Below are positions 7,638 to 15,702 of a DNA stretch of 64,000 nt, piece by piece. Origin of the DNA: Clostridiaceae bacterium Marseille-Q3526 (GTDB lineage: Bacteria; Bacillota; Clostridia; Lachnospirales; Lachnospiraceae); NCBI GenBank assembly GCA_018223375.1, contig JAGTTS010000008.1, positions 74,362 through 138,361 of the forward strand, written 5' to 3'. A program made the translations under genes and the position numbers. Numbering within the stretch: the stretch's first letter is position 1; the number at the start of each line of letters is the position of its first letter. The notes under the pieces are model-generated. The model was not told where the DNA came from, did no database searches, and saw only the letters and a program-made list of their open reading frames with translations.

Positions 7638-8726
7638 ATGAACAACAGTAGCTTGACAACAAGGCTCATTCTGGGAGCAGTCCTGGGAGCGGCGGCTGCA
7701 GCGCTGGCTTTTCTGGGAAATCCGGCTAATATGGCGCTGTGCATTGCCTGCTTTATCCGTGATACAGCAGGATCCATGAAAATGCATTCAGCGGCAGTAG
7801 TGCAGTATTTCAGACCTGAGGTAGTAGGAATTGTATGCGGAGCCTTTCTGATTTCCGTAGCTACAAAGGAATACCGCTCGACCTCAGGCTCTTCACCAAT
7901 GATCCGCTTCCTTTTGGGTGTGATTATGATGATCGGTTCCCTGGTATTTTTAGGATGCCCGCTTCGCCTTCTGCTCAGATTGTCAGCAGGAGATTTGAAC
8001 GCGGTAGTAGCACTTCCGGGCTTTGTTCTGGGAATTTTTACAGGAACCCTTGCTTTAAAGCGCGGCTTTACATTGGGAAGAGCTTATCCGACAAAAAATT
8101 CAAGCGGATTTGTTCTGCCGGGACTTCTTGTATTTCTGTTTGTGCTGAGCCTGACCACCACGCTGTTTGTATCCAGCGAGTCCGGACCAGGAAGCAAGCA
8201 CGCGCCTATAGCGGCAGCTTTAATTGCAGGACTTGTATTTGGAGCAGTAGCGCAGAAGAGCCGTACCTGCTTTGCAGGAGGATTCCGCGATGTTATTTTG
8301 ATGCGGAATTTTGACCTGTTAAGCGTGCTTGGTGGACTGTTTGTTGTTATGCTGGTATTTAATCTGGCAACAGGCGGGTTCAAGCTGTCCTTTGCAGGAC
8401 AGCCGGTAGCTCATTCTCAGCATATCTGGAACTTCCTTGGTATGTATGTAGTAGGTTTTGCAGCTGTTCTGGCTGGAGGCTGCCCTCTGAGACAGCTGGT
8501 TCTGGCTGGTCAGGGTTCTTCAGATTCCGCGGTCACATTTCTGGGACTGCTGGTAGGCGCCGCTTTCTGCCACAATTTTGGTCTGGCAGCTTCAGCAGCG
8601 GCTGCCGCAACTGAGACTGCAGAGGCAGTAGCCGGAGGTCCTGGCCCAGCCGGAAAGGCTGCAGTTCTGATTTGTATTGCAGTATTATTCTTAATTGGAT
8701 TTTTACCTTCCAGAGAAAAAAAGTAA
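7638..8726 (+). CDS. yedE: YedE-type selenium metabolism membrane protein (YeeE/YedE permease family)
   Basis: A protein of 362 residues, mostly hydrophobic, with about ten membrane spans. It has two related halves with small-residue/Cys motifs (LVFLGCPLRLLLR near residue 110; AVLAGGCPLRQLVLAGQG near residue 275), the pattern of YeeE/YedE transporters for thiosulfate-like or selenium compounds. The ATG at 7638 is preferred over 7602 (TTG) and 7626 because the AAAGGA at 7620-7625 leaves no gap before 7626. The next genes, a TusA-like protein, a DUF3343 protein and a cysteine-desulfurase-like enzyme, match known selenium-trait clusters. Import of a selenium species is inferred; the exact substrate is unknown. 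Confidence 0.85.
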   Translation: MNNSSLTTRLILGAVLGAAAAALAFLGNPANMALCIACFIRDTAGSMKMHSAAVVQYFRPEVVGIVCGAFLISVATKEYRSTSGSSPMIRFLLGVIMMIGSLVFLGCPLRLLLRLSAGDLNAVVALPGFVLGIFTGTLALKRGFTLGRAYPTKNSSGFVLPGLLVFLFVLSLTTTLFVSSESGPGSKHAPIAAALIAGLVFGAVAQKSRTCFAGGFRDVILMRNFDLLSVLGGLFVVMLVFNLATGGFKLSFAGQPVAHSQHIWNFLGMYVVGFAAVLAGGCPLRQLVLAGQGSSDSAVTFLGLLVGAAFCHNFGLAASAAAAATETAEAVAGGPGPAGKAAVLICIAVLFLIGFLPSREKK

Positions 8727-8787
8727 ATGAAACAGGCATTCAGGAAACAAATAGGCAGATCGAAAAAACAGAAAAGAGGACAGAATT

Positions 8788-8994
8788 ATGTATGAGGTAG
8801 ACGCCAGAGGACTTTCATGTCCGGAGCCAGTTATGCTGACTGCTGATGCTATTAAAAAGCATGGAAATGAGACAATCAAAGTGCTTGTCAGTGAAGTCCA
8901 CACAAGACAGAACGTGGAAAAATATGCGAAAAGCCACGGGAAAAGTGTTTCTGTAACGGAAAAAGGAACAGAGTTTGAACTGACAATTAAGTAA
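8788..8994 (+). CDS. TusA/SirA-like sulfur (selenium) carrier, short YedF type
   Basis: A protein of 68 residues with the family signature DARGLSCPEPVM, where the cysteine in CPEP carries sulfur as persulfide or possibly selenium. It covers only the TusA domain; the YedF of selenium clusters usually also has a C-terminal DsrE-like half, absent here. The start at 8788 follows AAAGAGGACAG. It lies between yedE and the DUF3343 gene in one compact operon, which suggests a carrier role between import and selenophosphate synthesis. That role is inferred from context. Confidence 0.85.
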   Translation: MYEVDARGLSCPEPVMLTADAIKKHGNETIKVLVSEVHTRQNVEKYAKSHGKSVSVTEKGTEFELTIK

Positions 8995-9055
8995 CAGGAG
9001 AAAACTGCCAGCTGGCGTGAAATTGTCGGCTGGCCGCTTTTATGGAAAGAGAACA

Positions 9056-9292
9056 ATGAGAAAAAAAGAACCTACTTTAATTATTACGTTTCACACCACA
9101 GCAGATGCTATTGCCCTGGAAAAGGCCTGCAGGGAAACGGGACGTCCGGGACGCATGATCCCTGTACCAAGAGAACTGTCTGCTGGCTGCGGCCTGGCAT
9201 GGTGTACCAGCCCGGATCACGCAGAAGATTTTAAAAGCTTTCTGGAGGAAAAAAGTCTGGTGTGGGAAGCGTTTGAGGAAATTCTGTACTAG
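9056..9292 (+). CDS. DUF3343 family protein (putative Se/S carrier)
   Basis: A protein of 78 residues starting MRKKEPTLIITFHTT. The pattern ITFHTTADA(I)ALEK, then IPVPRELSAGCGLAWC near the middle, is that of the DUF3343 family, which recurs beside selenium genes. Two cysteines (in GCGLAWC) may bind or carry the chalcogen. The ATG at 9056 has GGAAAGAG just upstream; an in-frame start at 9017 lacks a site. It is 26 bp before the next gene. The biochemical role is not established, so only the family is claimed. Confidence 0.8.
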   Translation: MRKKEPTLIITFHTTADAIALEKACRETGRPGRMIPVPRELSAGCGLAWCTSPDHAEDFKSFLEEKSLVWEAFEEILY

Positions 9293-9318
9293 CCGCAGTG
9301 GAAAGGAAGGCAGAAAAG

Positions 9319-10470
9319 ATGATTTATTTTGACAATGCGGCCACAACCATGACAAAACCGAAGCAGGTAGCAGAGGCTGTGGCAATGGCTTTGACAAATT
9401 TTGGCAATTCGGGCCGCGGAGCCAGCGAGGCCTCCATGGACGCCTCCCGTATTATTTTCAGTACCAGAGAGAAGCTGTCCCGCCTGTTTCACGGAGGAGA
9501 TCCAAAGCAGACAATCTTCACCTGCAACGCCACAGAAAGTCTGAACATCGCTATTAACGGCCTGATTGGACCGGGGGACCATGTGATTACCACAGTTCTC
9601 GAGCACAATTCTGTGCTCAGACCTCTGTTTCACCTGGCAGAACAGGGCACGGATCTTTCCTTTGTCACCTGTAACAACAAGGGAAGGCTGAAATACGAGG
9701 AGTTTGAAAAGCATCTTAAAAAGAATACAAAGGCGGTGGTGTGTACCCACGCCTCTAACGTAACGGGAAATGTAGTAGATTTAAAACAGATTGGAGAATT
9801 CTGCAGAAAGCACGGCCTTCTCTTTATCGCCGATATTTCCCAGACAGCGGGAGCGTACCCTGTGGATATGGAGGTATTCCAGGCTGATGTGCTCTGTTTT
9901 ACCGGCCACAAAGGTCTGTTCGGCCCTCAGGGAACAGGAGGACTCTGCGTGAGAGAAGGCGTGGATATCGCCCCCTTTAAGAGAGGCGGAAGCGGCGTCC
10001 ACAGCTTCTTAAAAGAACATCCGGCTGAGATGCCGGTACGCCTGGAGGCGGGAACTTTAAACGGACACGGAATCGCGGGACTGAGCGCTGCTCTTGATTT
10101 TATTGAGGAGACCGGTGTGGAGAATATTCACAGCCGTGAAAACGCCCTGATGCTGCAGTTCTATGAGGGCGTCAAGGATATTCCGGGAGTCATTGTCTAC
10201 GGTGACTTTGAGAGCAGCCTGAGCCGGTTCAGAAGGACAGCAGTAGTATCTTTGAACATTGGAGATTATGATTCTTCCAGAGTCAGCGATGAGCTGGAAA
10301 CGGTCTACGGCATTGCCACAAGGCCAGGAGCTCACTGCGCCCCTCTGATGCACCAGTCTCTGGGAACCGTTGAGCAGGGAATCGTCAGATTTTCTTTTTC
10401 CTGGTTCAATACAGAAGAAGAGGTGGAGGCGGCAGTCCGGGCAGTGAAGGAGCTGGCAGAGGACGAATAG
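9319..10470 (+). CDS. Class-V aminotransferase, cysteine desulfurase-like, of the selenium cluster
   Basis: A protein of 383 residues beginning MIYFDNAATTMTKPK, the normal N-terminus of NifS/SufS-type enzymes. The PLP lysine is in CFTGHKGLFGPQGTGG, and a conserved cysteine is in RPGAHCAPLMHQ near the C-terminus. Such enzymes release sulfur from cysteine or selenium from selenocysteine; in this setting delivery of selenide towards SelD is likely. An ATG at 9319 with GGAAGG upstream fits family starts better than the GTG at 9298. It ends the operon, 71 bp before a strong terminator. Confidence 0.87.
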   Translation: MIYFDNAATTMTKPKQVAEAVAMALTNFGNSGRGASEASMDASRIIFSTREKLSRLFHGGDPKQTIFTCNATESLNIAINGLIGPGDHVITTVLEHNSVLRPLFHLAEQGTDLSFVTCNNKGRLKYEEFEKHLKKNTKAVVCTHASNVTGNVVDLKQIGEFCRKHGLLFIADISQTAGAYPVDMEVFQADVLCFTGHKGLFGPQGTGGLCVREGVDIAPFKRGGSGVHSFLKEHPAEMPVRLEAGTLNGHGIAGLSAALDFIEETGVENIHSRENALMLQFYEGVKDIPGVIVYGDFESSLSRFRRTAVVSLNIGDYDSSRVSDELETVYGIATRPGAHCAPLMHQSLGTVEQGIVRFSFSWFNTEEEVEAAVRAVKELAEDE

Positions 10471-10541
10471 AAAGAAGAATATTTCAAAAAAGAGAGAAGA
10501 AAAGAGAGAGGCCCCAGCTGAGAATTACGGAGAAACGACGG

Positions 10542-10589
10542 CAGCCTGGCGCAGAAGAAAGATTCATACCTTCTGCGCCAGGCTGTTTT
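10542..10589 (+). terminator. Rho-independent terminator of the selenium cluster
   Basis: Sixteen perfectly paired bases (10542-10557 with 10570-10585) are separated by a 12-base loop and followed by TTTT. Confidence 0.9.
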
Positions 10590-10698
10590 GTATGTTCAGA
10601 TGCGGTTTATGGGTTCCGGCATAGCAGGCAGAAAGAAACCCTGAACCTTCCGGCTCAGGGCTTCCTCTTGATTCGTATTTAGTTTTTATCTCTCTACT

Positions 10699-12300
10699 TT
10701 AGTTTGTCATGACATGATCTTCTGTCATAGTCTTTGTGTAGTTTGGATCAATGCCGTACTTCTTCATGAAGATGTTATGTAAGATAATCTGTAAGAAGTA
10801 CAGAGCTATGATACCTGCCGGAATCATGATAACCGGGGAGATGCGGAAGAAGCCATACAGGATGTACAGAACTGCAATAACTGCGCCGACTGTACATGTG
10901 TAAGGAATCTGTGTTCCTACGTGGTCAATATGGTCTGCACCTGAGAACAGGGAAGCCATAACCGTCGTATCAGATACTGGTGAGCAGTGGTCTCCGAAGA
11001 TAGCACCGGATAATACAGCGCCGCACATGCCGATGGAGAACTCAGCATCACCTGTAACAGCGTAGCCTAACTGAATAGCCAGTGGAGTCATGATAGCCAT
11101 GGTTCCCCAGGAAGTACCAGTTGCGAAAGCGATTAACATGGAGCAGAGAAGAACCAGAACAGGAAGGAATCCTGTCGGGATAGCACCGCCAACGTAGTGA
11201 GCTACGAAGTCACCAAGTCCCATGCTCTTTGTAACGTCTGCTAAGGACCATGCAAGAACCAAGATAGCACCTGTCAGAGCCATCAGCTTGAAGCCGTCTA
11301 CGATAGTAGTCATGGTCTCGTCGAATGTCATGATTCTGGAAGCAAGGGCGATTACGATACCTGTAACTGCCATTGCGAAGGAGCCCCAGTAAAGAGCAAG
11401 CTGTACGTCACATACATTGAAGATATCCATGATACCAGAACCTGTACGATCCGGGCTGGTCCATCCTGTGTAGATGATACCGAAGATGATAACAGCAAAA
11501 GTAACAACGATCGGAAGTACGAAGGAGCGGATCATCGGCTTTGTCTGCTTAGCCTCTCCAAGTTCGCTTCCTACGTCAAGCATTGGCTTAGCGCCGGAAC
11601 GGTTGAACTCTCCAGTCTGAAGGCAGCGTGCCTCAGCCTTTAACATTGGGCCGTAGTCGCGGCCTGTATACATCAGCATTCCCACGAAGAGAAGTGTGAA
11701 AATAGAGTACATGTTGAATGGAAGAGTCTTAATGTAAGCTGCTACAGGTGTGTAGCCTGTGATGCCAGCTGCGTCAAGTCCCTGGCCGATCATACCGATC
11801 TGGTAAGCAATCCAGTCGGAGATGAAAAATGCTGCTGCCGGAGCTGCTGTAGCATCGAGAACGTAGGAGAATTTCTCGGAAGAAATTCTGTAGTCCTTAC
11901 AGATATCACGGAATACGTTTCCGTCGATAGCTGCTGCCAGACAGTCGTTTACAGAACAAGCAATTCCAAGTCCCCAGGTTCCAAGACATACGGAACGGCG
12001 TTTTTTGAAGCGCTTCTTAGCTGCTGCAGCCAGAGCGAAGCTTCCGCCTAATTTCCAGATGAAAGAGATACCAACGCCCATGAACAGTGTGAAGAGCAGC
12101 AGAACAATGTTTCCGGACATGTTTACCGCAATTTTGTCAAGGGCAAACGCGCAGGCTGCGAATGGGTTCCAGTGAGACATAATCAGGGAACCTGCGAACA
12201 GTCCTGCGAACATTGAGATCAATACCTGTTTGGTAGCGAAGCAGAGAGAAATCGCAACTACAGGCGGCACGAGTGCCAGAAAACCATAACCAGTTTCCAT
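10699..12300 (-). CDS. NhaC-family Na+/H+ antiporter-like transporter
   Basis: A protein of 533 residues with about 12 membrane spans. Family features include the segment SVNDCLAAAIDGNVFRDI, the conserved ATGTSWGTMAIMTPLAIQL, and the GDHCSPVSDTTVMASL motif near residue 430, all typical of NhaC/YuiF-type transporters. Members exchange Na+ with H+ or with organic solutes such as malate or amino acids. Its sigma-54-type promoter, shared with the neighbouring catabolic operon, suggests that it imports the substrate of that operon; this is inference. The ATG at 12300 follows AAAGGAGG. Codon choice resembles the highly expressed neighbours. Confidence 0.88.
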   Translation of the reverse strand: METGYGFLALVPPVVAISLCFATKQVLISMFAGLFAGSLIMSHWNPFAACAFALDKIAVNMSGNIVLLLFTLFMGVGISFIWKLGGSFALAAAAKKRFKKRRSVCLGTWGLGIACSVNDCLAAAIDGNVFRDICKDYRISSEKFSYVLDATAAPAAAFFISDWIAYQIGMIGQGLDAAGITGYTPVAAYIKTLPFNMYSIFTLLFVGMLMYTGRDYGPMLKAEARCLQTGEFNRSGAKPMLDVGSELGEAKQTKPMIRSFVLPIVVTFAVIIFGIIYTGWTSPDRTGSGIMDIFNVCDVQLALYWGSFAMAVTGIVIALASRIMTFDETMTTIVDGFKLMALTGAILVLAWSLADVTKSMGLGDFVAHYVGGAIPTGFLPVLVLLCSMLIAFATGTSWGTMAIMTPLAIQLGYAVTGDAEFSIGMCGAVLSGAIFGDHCSPVSDTTVMASLFSGADHIDHVGTQIPYTCTVGAVIAVLYILYGFFRISPVIMIPAGIIALYFLQIILHNIFMKKYGIDPNYTKTMTEDHVMTN

Positions 12301-12340
12301 ACAATATTCCTCCTTTTATGGAATTGTTGACTAATTATAA

Positions 12341-12356
12341 AGCAAGTGTAATGCCA
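12341..12356 (-). promoter_or_regulatory. Sigma-54 (-24/-12) promoter of the NhaC-type gene
   Basis: On the minus strand the sequence reads TGGCATTACACTTGCT, matching TGGCAC-N5-TTGCW with one change (T for C). It is 41 bp upstream of the NhaC-type start codon, and a good ribosome site lies between. Confidence 0.8.
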
Positions 12357-12539
12357 GTTCTTGTGAAATATGTGTAAATAATTTGTGAAGAGCCTAAAAT
12401 TTTAATTAAAAATGCTGAGGAAACGGCGTAAAAAAGGGATTTAAAGGGATTTGTTGTTTTTTGAATTTTTTTGAGAAAAAACAGAAAAGAAAAATTTTAC
12501 TAAAATTAAAATCTGTACAAAATGAAAAATACCGGAAGA

Positions 12540-12593
12540 TTGACAGAAAGATTTGGCATTCTTCCTGTCAACCTGCTGGCAAAGATGGCAAAT
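12540..12593. promoter_or_regulatory. Candidate upstream activator sites for the NhaC promoter
   Basis: TTGACAG (12540-12546) and CTGTCAA (12565-12571) form an inverted repeat. ATTTGGCA (12551-12558), TGGCAAAG (12577-12584) and TGGCAAAT (12586-12593) resemble the TGNCAAAY half-sites upstream of the SDR operon. The distance to the -24 box, about 180-240 bp, is usual for sigma-54 activators. The rest of the 12301-12639 gap is AT-rich without a convincing gene. Confidence 0.5.
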
Positions 12594-12639
12594 TAACGTC
12601 ATTTCAGTACAGCATCCCGGTGAAGCGGATGTGCGGCGT

Positions 12640-14355
12640 CTAAAGATTCATTTTATTTAATTTCCGGTAAAGGGTCCGCAGGCTGATGCCCAGATCCGCC
12701 GCGATTTTCTTTTTGCTCTCCAGCGTGTGGCCGTAGGCGGAGAGAAGATCGAGGATCTGTTTTTCCTGGGAATCGGGAAGAGGAGTTTCCTTCTGCTTTT
12801 CAGTGTCCGGGCATTCCTCCAGACCGCGCATATGCTCCGGCAGATCGGCCAGCGTCAGCGTGTCGCTGTCGCAGAGATTGGCGGCGTACTCCACCACATT
12901 TTGAAGCTCTCGGATATTTCCGGGCCAGGAGTAGTTTAAAAAGGCCTGCTCCGCCTCATGGGAAATTGTCCGGAGAGGGGTGGTCATTTTCGTTTTCAGC
13001 CGTTCCAGATAATTTAAGCTGATAGGGATAATATCCTCTTTTCTGTCCCGTAGAGGCGGCAGCTTTACGTTGATAACGCTGATTCGGTAGAAGAGGTCCT
13101 CACGGAATTTCCCCTCCTTAATCATTTCCCGCAGATCTCGGTTGGTGGCGGCCACAATACGGATGTCAAGGTGGATTTTCTTCGTAGAGCCCACCCGCTC
13201 CAGCTCGTATTCCTGAAGTACGCGCAGAAGCTTCGGCTGAACGGAGAGAGGCATTTCCCCTAACTCGTCCAGAAACAGGGTTCCGCCCTGGGCCATCTCG
13301 ATCCGGCCCATTTTTCCGCCCTTTTTCGCTCCGGTGAAGGAACCCTCCTCATAGCCGAACAGCTCGCTCTCGAACAGATTTTCCGGAATACTGGAGCAGT
13401 TGATCGCCACAAAGGGATATTTGTTTCTGCGGCTCTGCTCGTGGAAGGAGCGGGCCACCAGCTCTTTTCCGGTTCCCGTCTCTCCTGTGATCAGGATGGG
13501 CGTAGGGCTGTCCGCCACCCGCTTGATCAGATTCTGGATATGGACAAAGGCGCGGCTGGATCCGATGAGCCGCTCAAAGGCGCCGGATTCAGGAAGATTT
13601 TCATAAAATTCATTGGACAGTCTCACCAGAATCGAGTGGAGATGATTCTGAGAGTAAATGGAACGGGTGGTCACCTTGGCGGTATTTTCTCCAATGGAAG
13701 CCTTCTTTTCAAACAGATCGTTTCCGGAGGTGATCCGGCGGGCCATGTCCTCGCTGAAAATCTGCCGGAGACTGGTGGAAGACACGTTGCAGAATTTCAG
13801 CACCTTATCAGCCAGGCTGTTGTAGCGGAGCACGACTCCGTTGGGGTCGGTCAGGAGAAGGGGCTGCTCGCACAGGGACATCAGGCTTTCTATCAGCTTT
13901 TCCGTGTCTGCGGCTGCGCTTCCCTCGGAAAACTGCTGGAGATACTCCCCGATCAGACTGGAAAGCTTGGTGATGGCGTTTAAGTAAACCTCCGTATTTT
14001 CAGAAATCCGCTTCTGCCCTTCTTTTGTAAAAGAGGTAAAGGAGATAACGCCCGCCACGTCGGTTCCGCTGTGGATACAGCAGAGAATCTCCATAGTGGA
14101 GGGACAGTGCTCGTTGAAGCGGCAGCCGATGCAGGCCGGCATTTTGCCAGGCTCGGTGACAAGCACGCTGCCGTTGACAATTACGTCCTGGATAAAGGCA
14201 TAGTGAACGGTGTTGCCTTTTTTCTTTAAATAGGTAGGAGTACAGTAAAACAGACTGCTCTGCTGGTTAAAAATAGCCGCCTCCACCCGGAAAGCCTCTG
14301 CCGCGGCTGAGACGAAATGCTCAATGCCTGAGCGTACACTTTCTAATTGAGTCAT
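12640..14355 (-). CDS. Sigma-54-dependent transcriptional activator (sensor-PAS-AAA+-Fis)
   Basis: A protein of 571 residues. An N-terminal region (about 1-165) holds a cysteine cluster, CIGCRFNEHC with CC soon after, suggesting a ligand or metal/redox sensor. A PAS-like segment (about 178-240, QPLLLTDPNGVVLRYN) follows. The AAA+ domain (about 260-500) has GETGTGKE (Walker A), the sigma-54 contact loop written GSFTGA instead of GAFTGA, and LFLDELGEM (Walker B). It ends with a Fis-type helix-turn-helix. The ATG at 14355 follows GGAGGAAAATC; a longer in-frame start at 14451 would overlap its own promoter. It lies between two sigma-54 promoters and is the likely activator of both. Confidence 0.93.
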   Translation of the reverse strand: MTQLESVRSGIEHFVSAAAEAFRVEAAIFNQQSSLFYCTPTYLKKKGNTVHYAFIQDVIVNGSVLVTEPGKMPACIGCRFNEHCPSTMEILCCIHSGTDVAGVISFTSFTKEGQKRISENTEVYLNAITKLSSLIGEYLQQFSEGSAAADTEKLIESLMSLCEQPLLLTDPNGVVLRYNSLADKVLKFCNVSSTSLRQIFSEDMARRITSGNDLFEKKASIGENTAKVTTRSIYSQNHLHSILVRLSNEFYENLPESGAFERLIGSSRAFVHIQNLIKRVADSPTPILITGETGTGKELVARSFHEQSRRNKYPFVAINCSSIPENLFESELFGYEEGSFTGAKKGGKMGRIEMAQGGTLFLDELGEMPLSVQPKLLRVLQEYELERVGSTKKIHLDIRIVAATNRDLREMIKEGKFREDLFYRISVINVKLPPLRDRKEDIIPISLNYLERLKTKMTTPLRTISHEAEQAFLNYSWPGNIRELQNVVEYAANLCDSDTLTLADLPEHMRGLEECPDTEKQKETPLPDSQEKQILDLLSAYGHTLESKKKIAADLGISLRTLYRKLNKMNL

Positions 14356-14395
14356 GATTTTCCTCCGATATTTCAGTAAAATTCTGTATGTAAAG

Positions 14396-14417
14396 TGACA
14401 AATGCAGCAATTTGACA
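14396..14417. promoter_or_regulatory. Palindromic activator site 1
   Basis: TGACAAAT (14396-14403) and ATTTGACA (14410-14417) form an inverted repeat with one mismatch around a 6-bp spacer. It sits at the expected start point of the activator's own promoter, so binding could repress the activator gene. Confidence 0.6.
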
Positions 14418-14422
14418 TTTGG

Positions 14423-14451
14423 ATTATAGCATAATCAGAGGATAGTGACAA
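14423..14451 (-). promoter_or_regulatory. Sigma-70-type promoter of the activator gene
   Basis: On the minus strand TTGTCA (14451-14446) and TATAAT (14428-14423) are 17 bp apart. The promoter points to the activator start at 14355. Confidence 0.7.
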
Positions 14452-14468
14452 TATAGCAGGGGAAAATG

Positions 14469-14491
14469 TGGCAAACTATTGACGTTTGACA
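14469..14491. promoter_or_regulatory. Palindromic activator site 2
   Basis: TGGCAAAC (14469-14476) and GTTTGACA (14484-14491) form an inverted repeat with one mismatch around 7 bp, about 180 bp upstream of the sigma-54 promoter of the SDR operon. Confidence 0.65.
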
Positions 14492-14508
14492 AAAAAACAG
14501 GGAAAATA

Positions 14509-14525
14509 TGACAAATTTCATGTCA
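14509..14525. promoter_or_regulatory. Palindromic activator site 3
   Basis: TGACA (14509-14513) and TGTCA (14521-14525) form a perfect short inverted repeat, and the left half continues as TGACAAAT like site 1. It is about 145 bp upstream of the sigma-54 promoter. Confidence 0.55.
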
Positions 14526-14667
14526 CGATAGAAATGAAAAACCAGGCAGAAAAAAAGGAACGCAGGTAAAATAAAAAAATAAAAAACAGAATTTTATTAG
14601 GAAAAATGGACGTTTTTCCAAAACGAAAAGAGATTAAACGAGAGCAATTTGTAAGATTTCTATTTTT

Positions 14668-14683
14668 TGGCACGCACCTTGCT
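14668..14683 (+). promoter_or_regulatory. Sigma-54 (-24/-12) promoter of the SDR-gcvP-like operon
   Basis: TGGCACGCACCTTGCT is a full match to the sigma-54 consensus TGGCAC-N5-TTGCW, preceded by a T-run. The SDR start codon is 115 bp downstream, leaving a leader of about 100 nt. The AT-rich stretch at 14530-14640 would allow DNA bending between the activator sites and the promoter. Confidence 0.92.
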
Positions 14684-14797
14684 CTATAATCTGTCATAAA
14701 AGCGGTGCAGGCTGACAGGGGAATTCAGCAAACTGTACAAGCGATTTAAAAACAGCAAATCATTTAAAATGAAAATATTTTAAGGAGGACAACGATT

Positions 14798-15595
14798 ATG
14801 ATTACAAAGAAGGATCCATTAAACCTCACTGGCAAGGTTGCAGTTGTAACAGGAGGAAGCTCAGGAATCGGTTTAGGCGTTGTTGAGATTCTTTCCGCTT
14901 ACGGCGCAAAGGTAGCTATGGTAGATATCAGCCCGAAGGGTGAGGAGAAGGCTGAGGAGCTCCGCCAGGCAGGAAGAGACGTTACATTCTTCAAATGCGA
15001 CGTTACAAACGAGGAGCAGGTTAAGGCAACCATCGACGGCGTTGTAGCAAAATACGGAAGAATCGATGTTCTCCACAACAACGCAGGCGTTACAGTAAGA
15101 AAGACAATCGCAGACCTGACAGAGAAAGAGTGGGATTTCGTTCTTGACGTAGGATTAAAGGGACTGTTCCTCTTCTCCAAGCACGCTATTCCGGTAATGG
15201 CAGCAAACGGCGGCGGAAGCATCATCAACACAGGTTCCGGCTGGGGCTTAAAGGGCGGCGACCTGGCAGCTGCTTACTGTGCAGTTAAGGGCGGTATCGT
15301 AAACGTAACAAGAGCTATGGCTATCGACCACGGCCCACAGAACATCCGCGTAAACAGCGTAAACCCAGGAGATACAGATACAGCAATGCTTCGTGACGAA
15401 GGAAAGCAGACAGGCGTTGTTAAGGAAGGCGCTGATCAGATGGACGCTTACCTGGCAGACTGCGGCACAGGCAGACCGCTCGCAAGAATCGGTATGCCGG
15501 AGGATATTGCAAACGCAGTTCTCTTCCTTGCAAGCGACTTATCCAGCTGGATTACAGGCGCAGCTTTAGTAGTTGACGGAGGCGGAATCGCTTAA
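14798..15595 (+). CDS. Short-chain dehydrogenase/reductase (classical SDR)
   Basis: A protein of 265 residues with all classical SDR marks: TGGSSGIG cofactor loop (about 19-26), CDVTNEE, NNAGV (about 95-99), a serine in NTGSGWG and the catalytic YxxxK in AYCAVKGG, plus a PGD...T loop. The acidic residue after the second strand (MVDIS) favours NAD over NADP. It oxidises or reduces an unknown alcohol or carbonyl. It is the first gene after the sigma-54 promoter, upstream of two GcvP-like genes, so it probably acts on the same substrate or product. The ATG at 14798 follows AAGGAGG. Codon bias is strong. Confidence 0.9.
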   Translation: MITKKDPLNLTGKVAVVTGGSSGIGLGVVEILSAYGAKVAMVDISPKGEEKAEELRQAGRDVTFFKCDVTNEEQVKATIDGVVAKYGRIDVLHNNAGVTVRKTIADLTEKEWDFVLDVGLKGLFLFSKHAIPVMAANGGGSIINTGSGWGLKGGDLAAAYCAVKGGIVNVTRAMAIDHGPQNIRVNSVNPGDTDTAMLRDEGKQTGVVKEGADQMDAYLADCGTGRPLARIGMPEDIANAVLFLASDLSSWITGAALVVDGGGIA

Positions 15596-15634
15596 TCAGG
15601 TCTTTTCTGAAAGACAAAGCTTAGTAGACAAATT

Positions 15635-15665
15635 GGGAAAGAGGACGCCAAGCCTCCTCTTTTCC
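15635..15665 (+). terminator. Weak hairpin between the SDR and gcvPA-like genes
   Basis: GGAAAGAGGA (15636-15645) pairs with TCCTCTTTTCC (15655-15665). The T-run lies inside the stem end, so it may partly terminate or protect the transcript and so lower the amount of downstream mRNA. Confidence 0.45.
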
Positions 15666-15702
15666 AGAATATAAACCTGAAATTAAAGGAGGAATAAGAA
15701 CA

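Noticed and set aside
12461..12643. A 60-codon Lys-rich open frame upstream of the NhaC promoter
   Set aside because: It overlaps the candidate activator sites, has AT-rich low-complexity content and no proper ribosome site.
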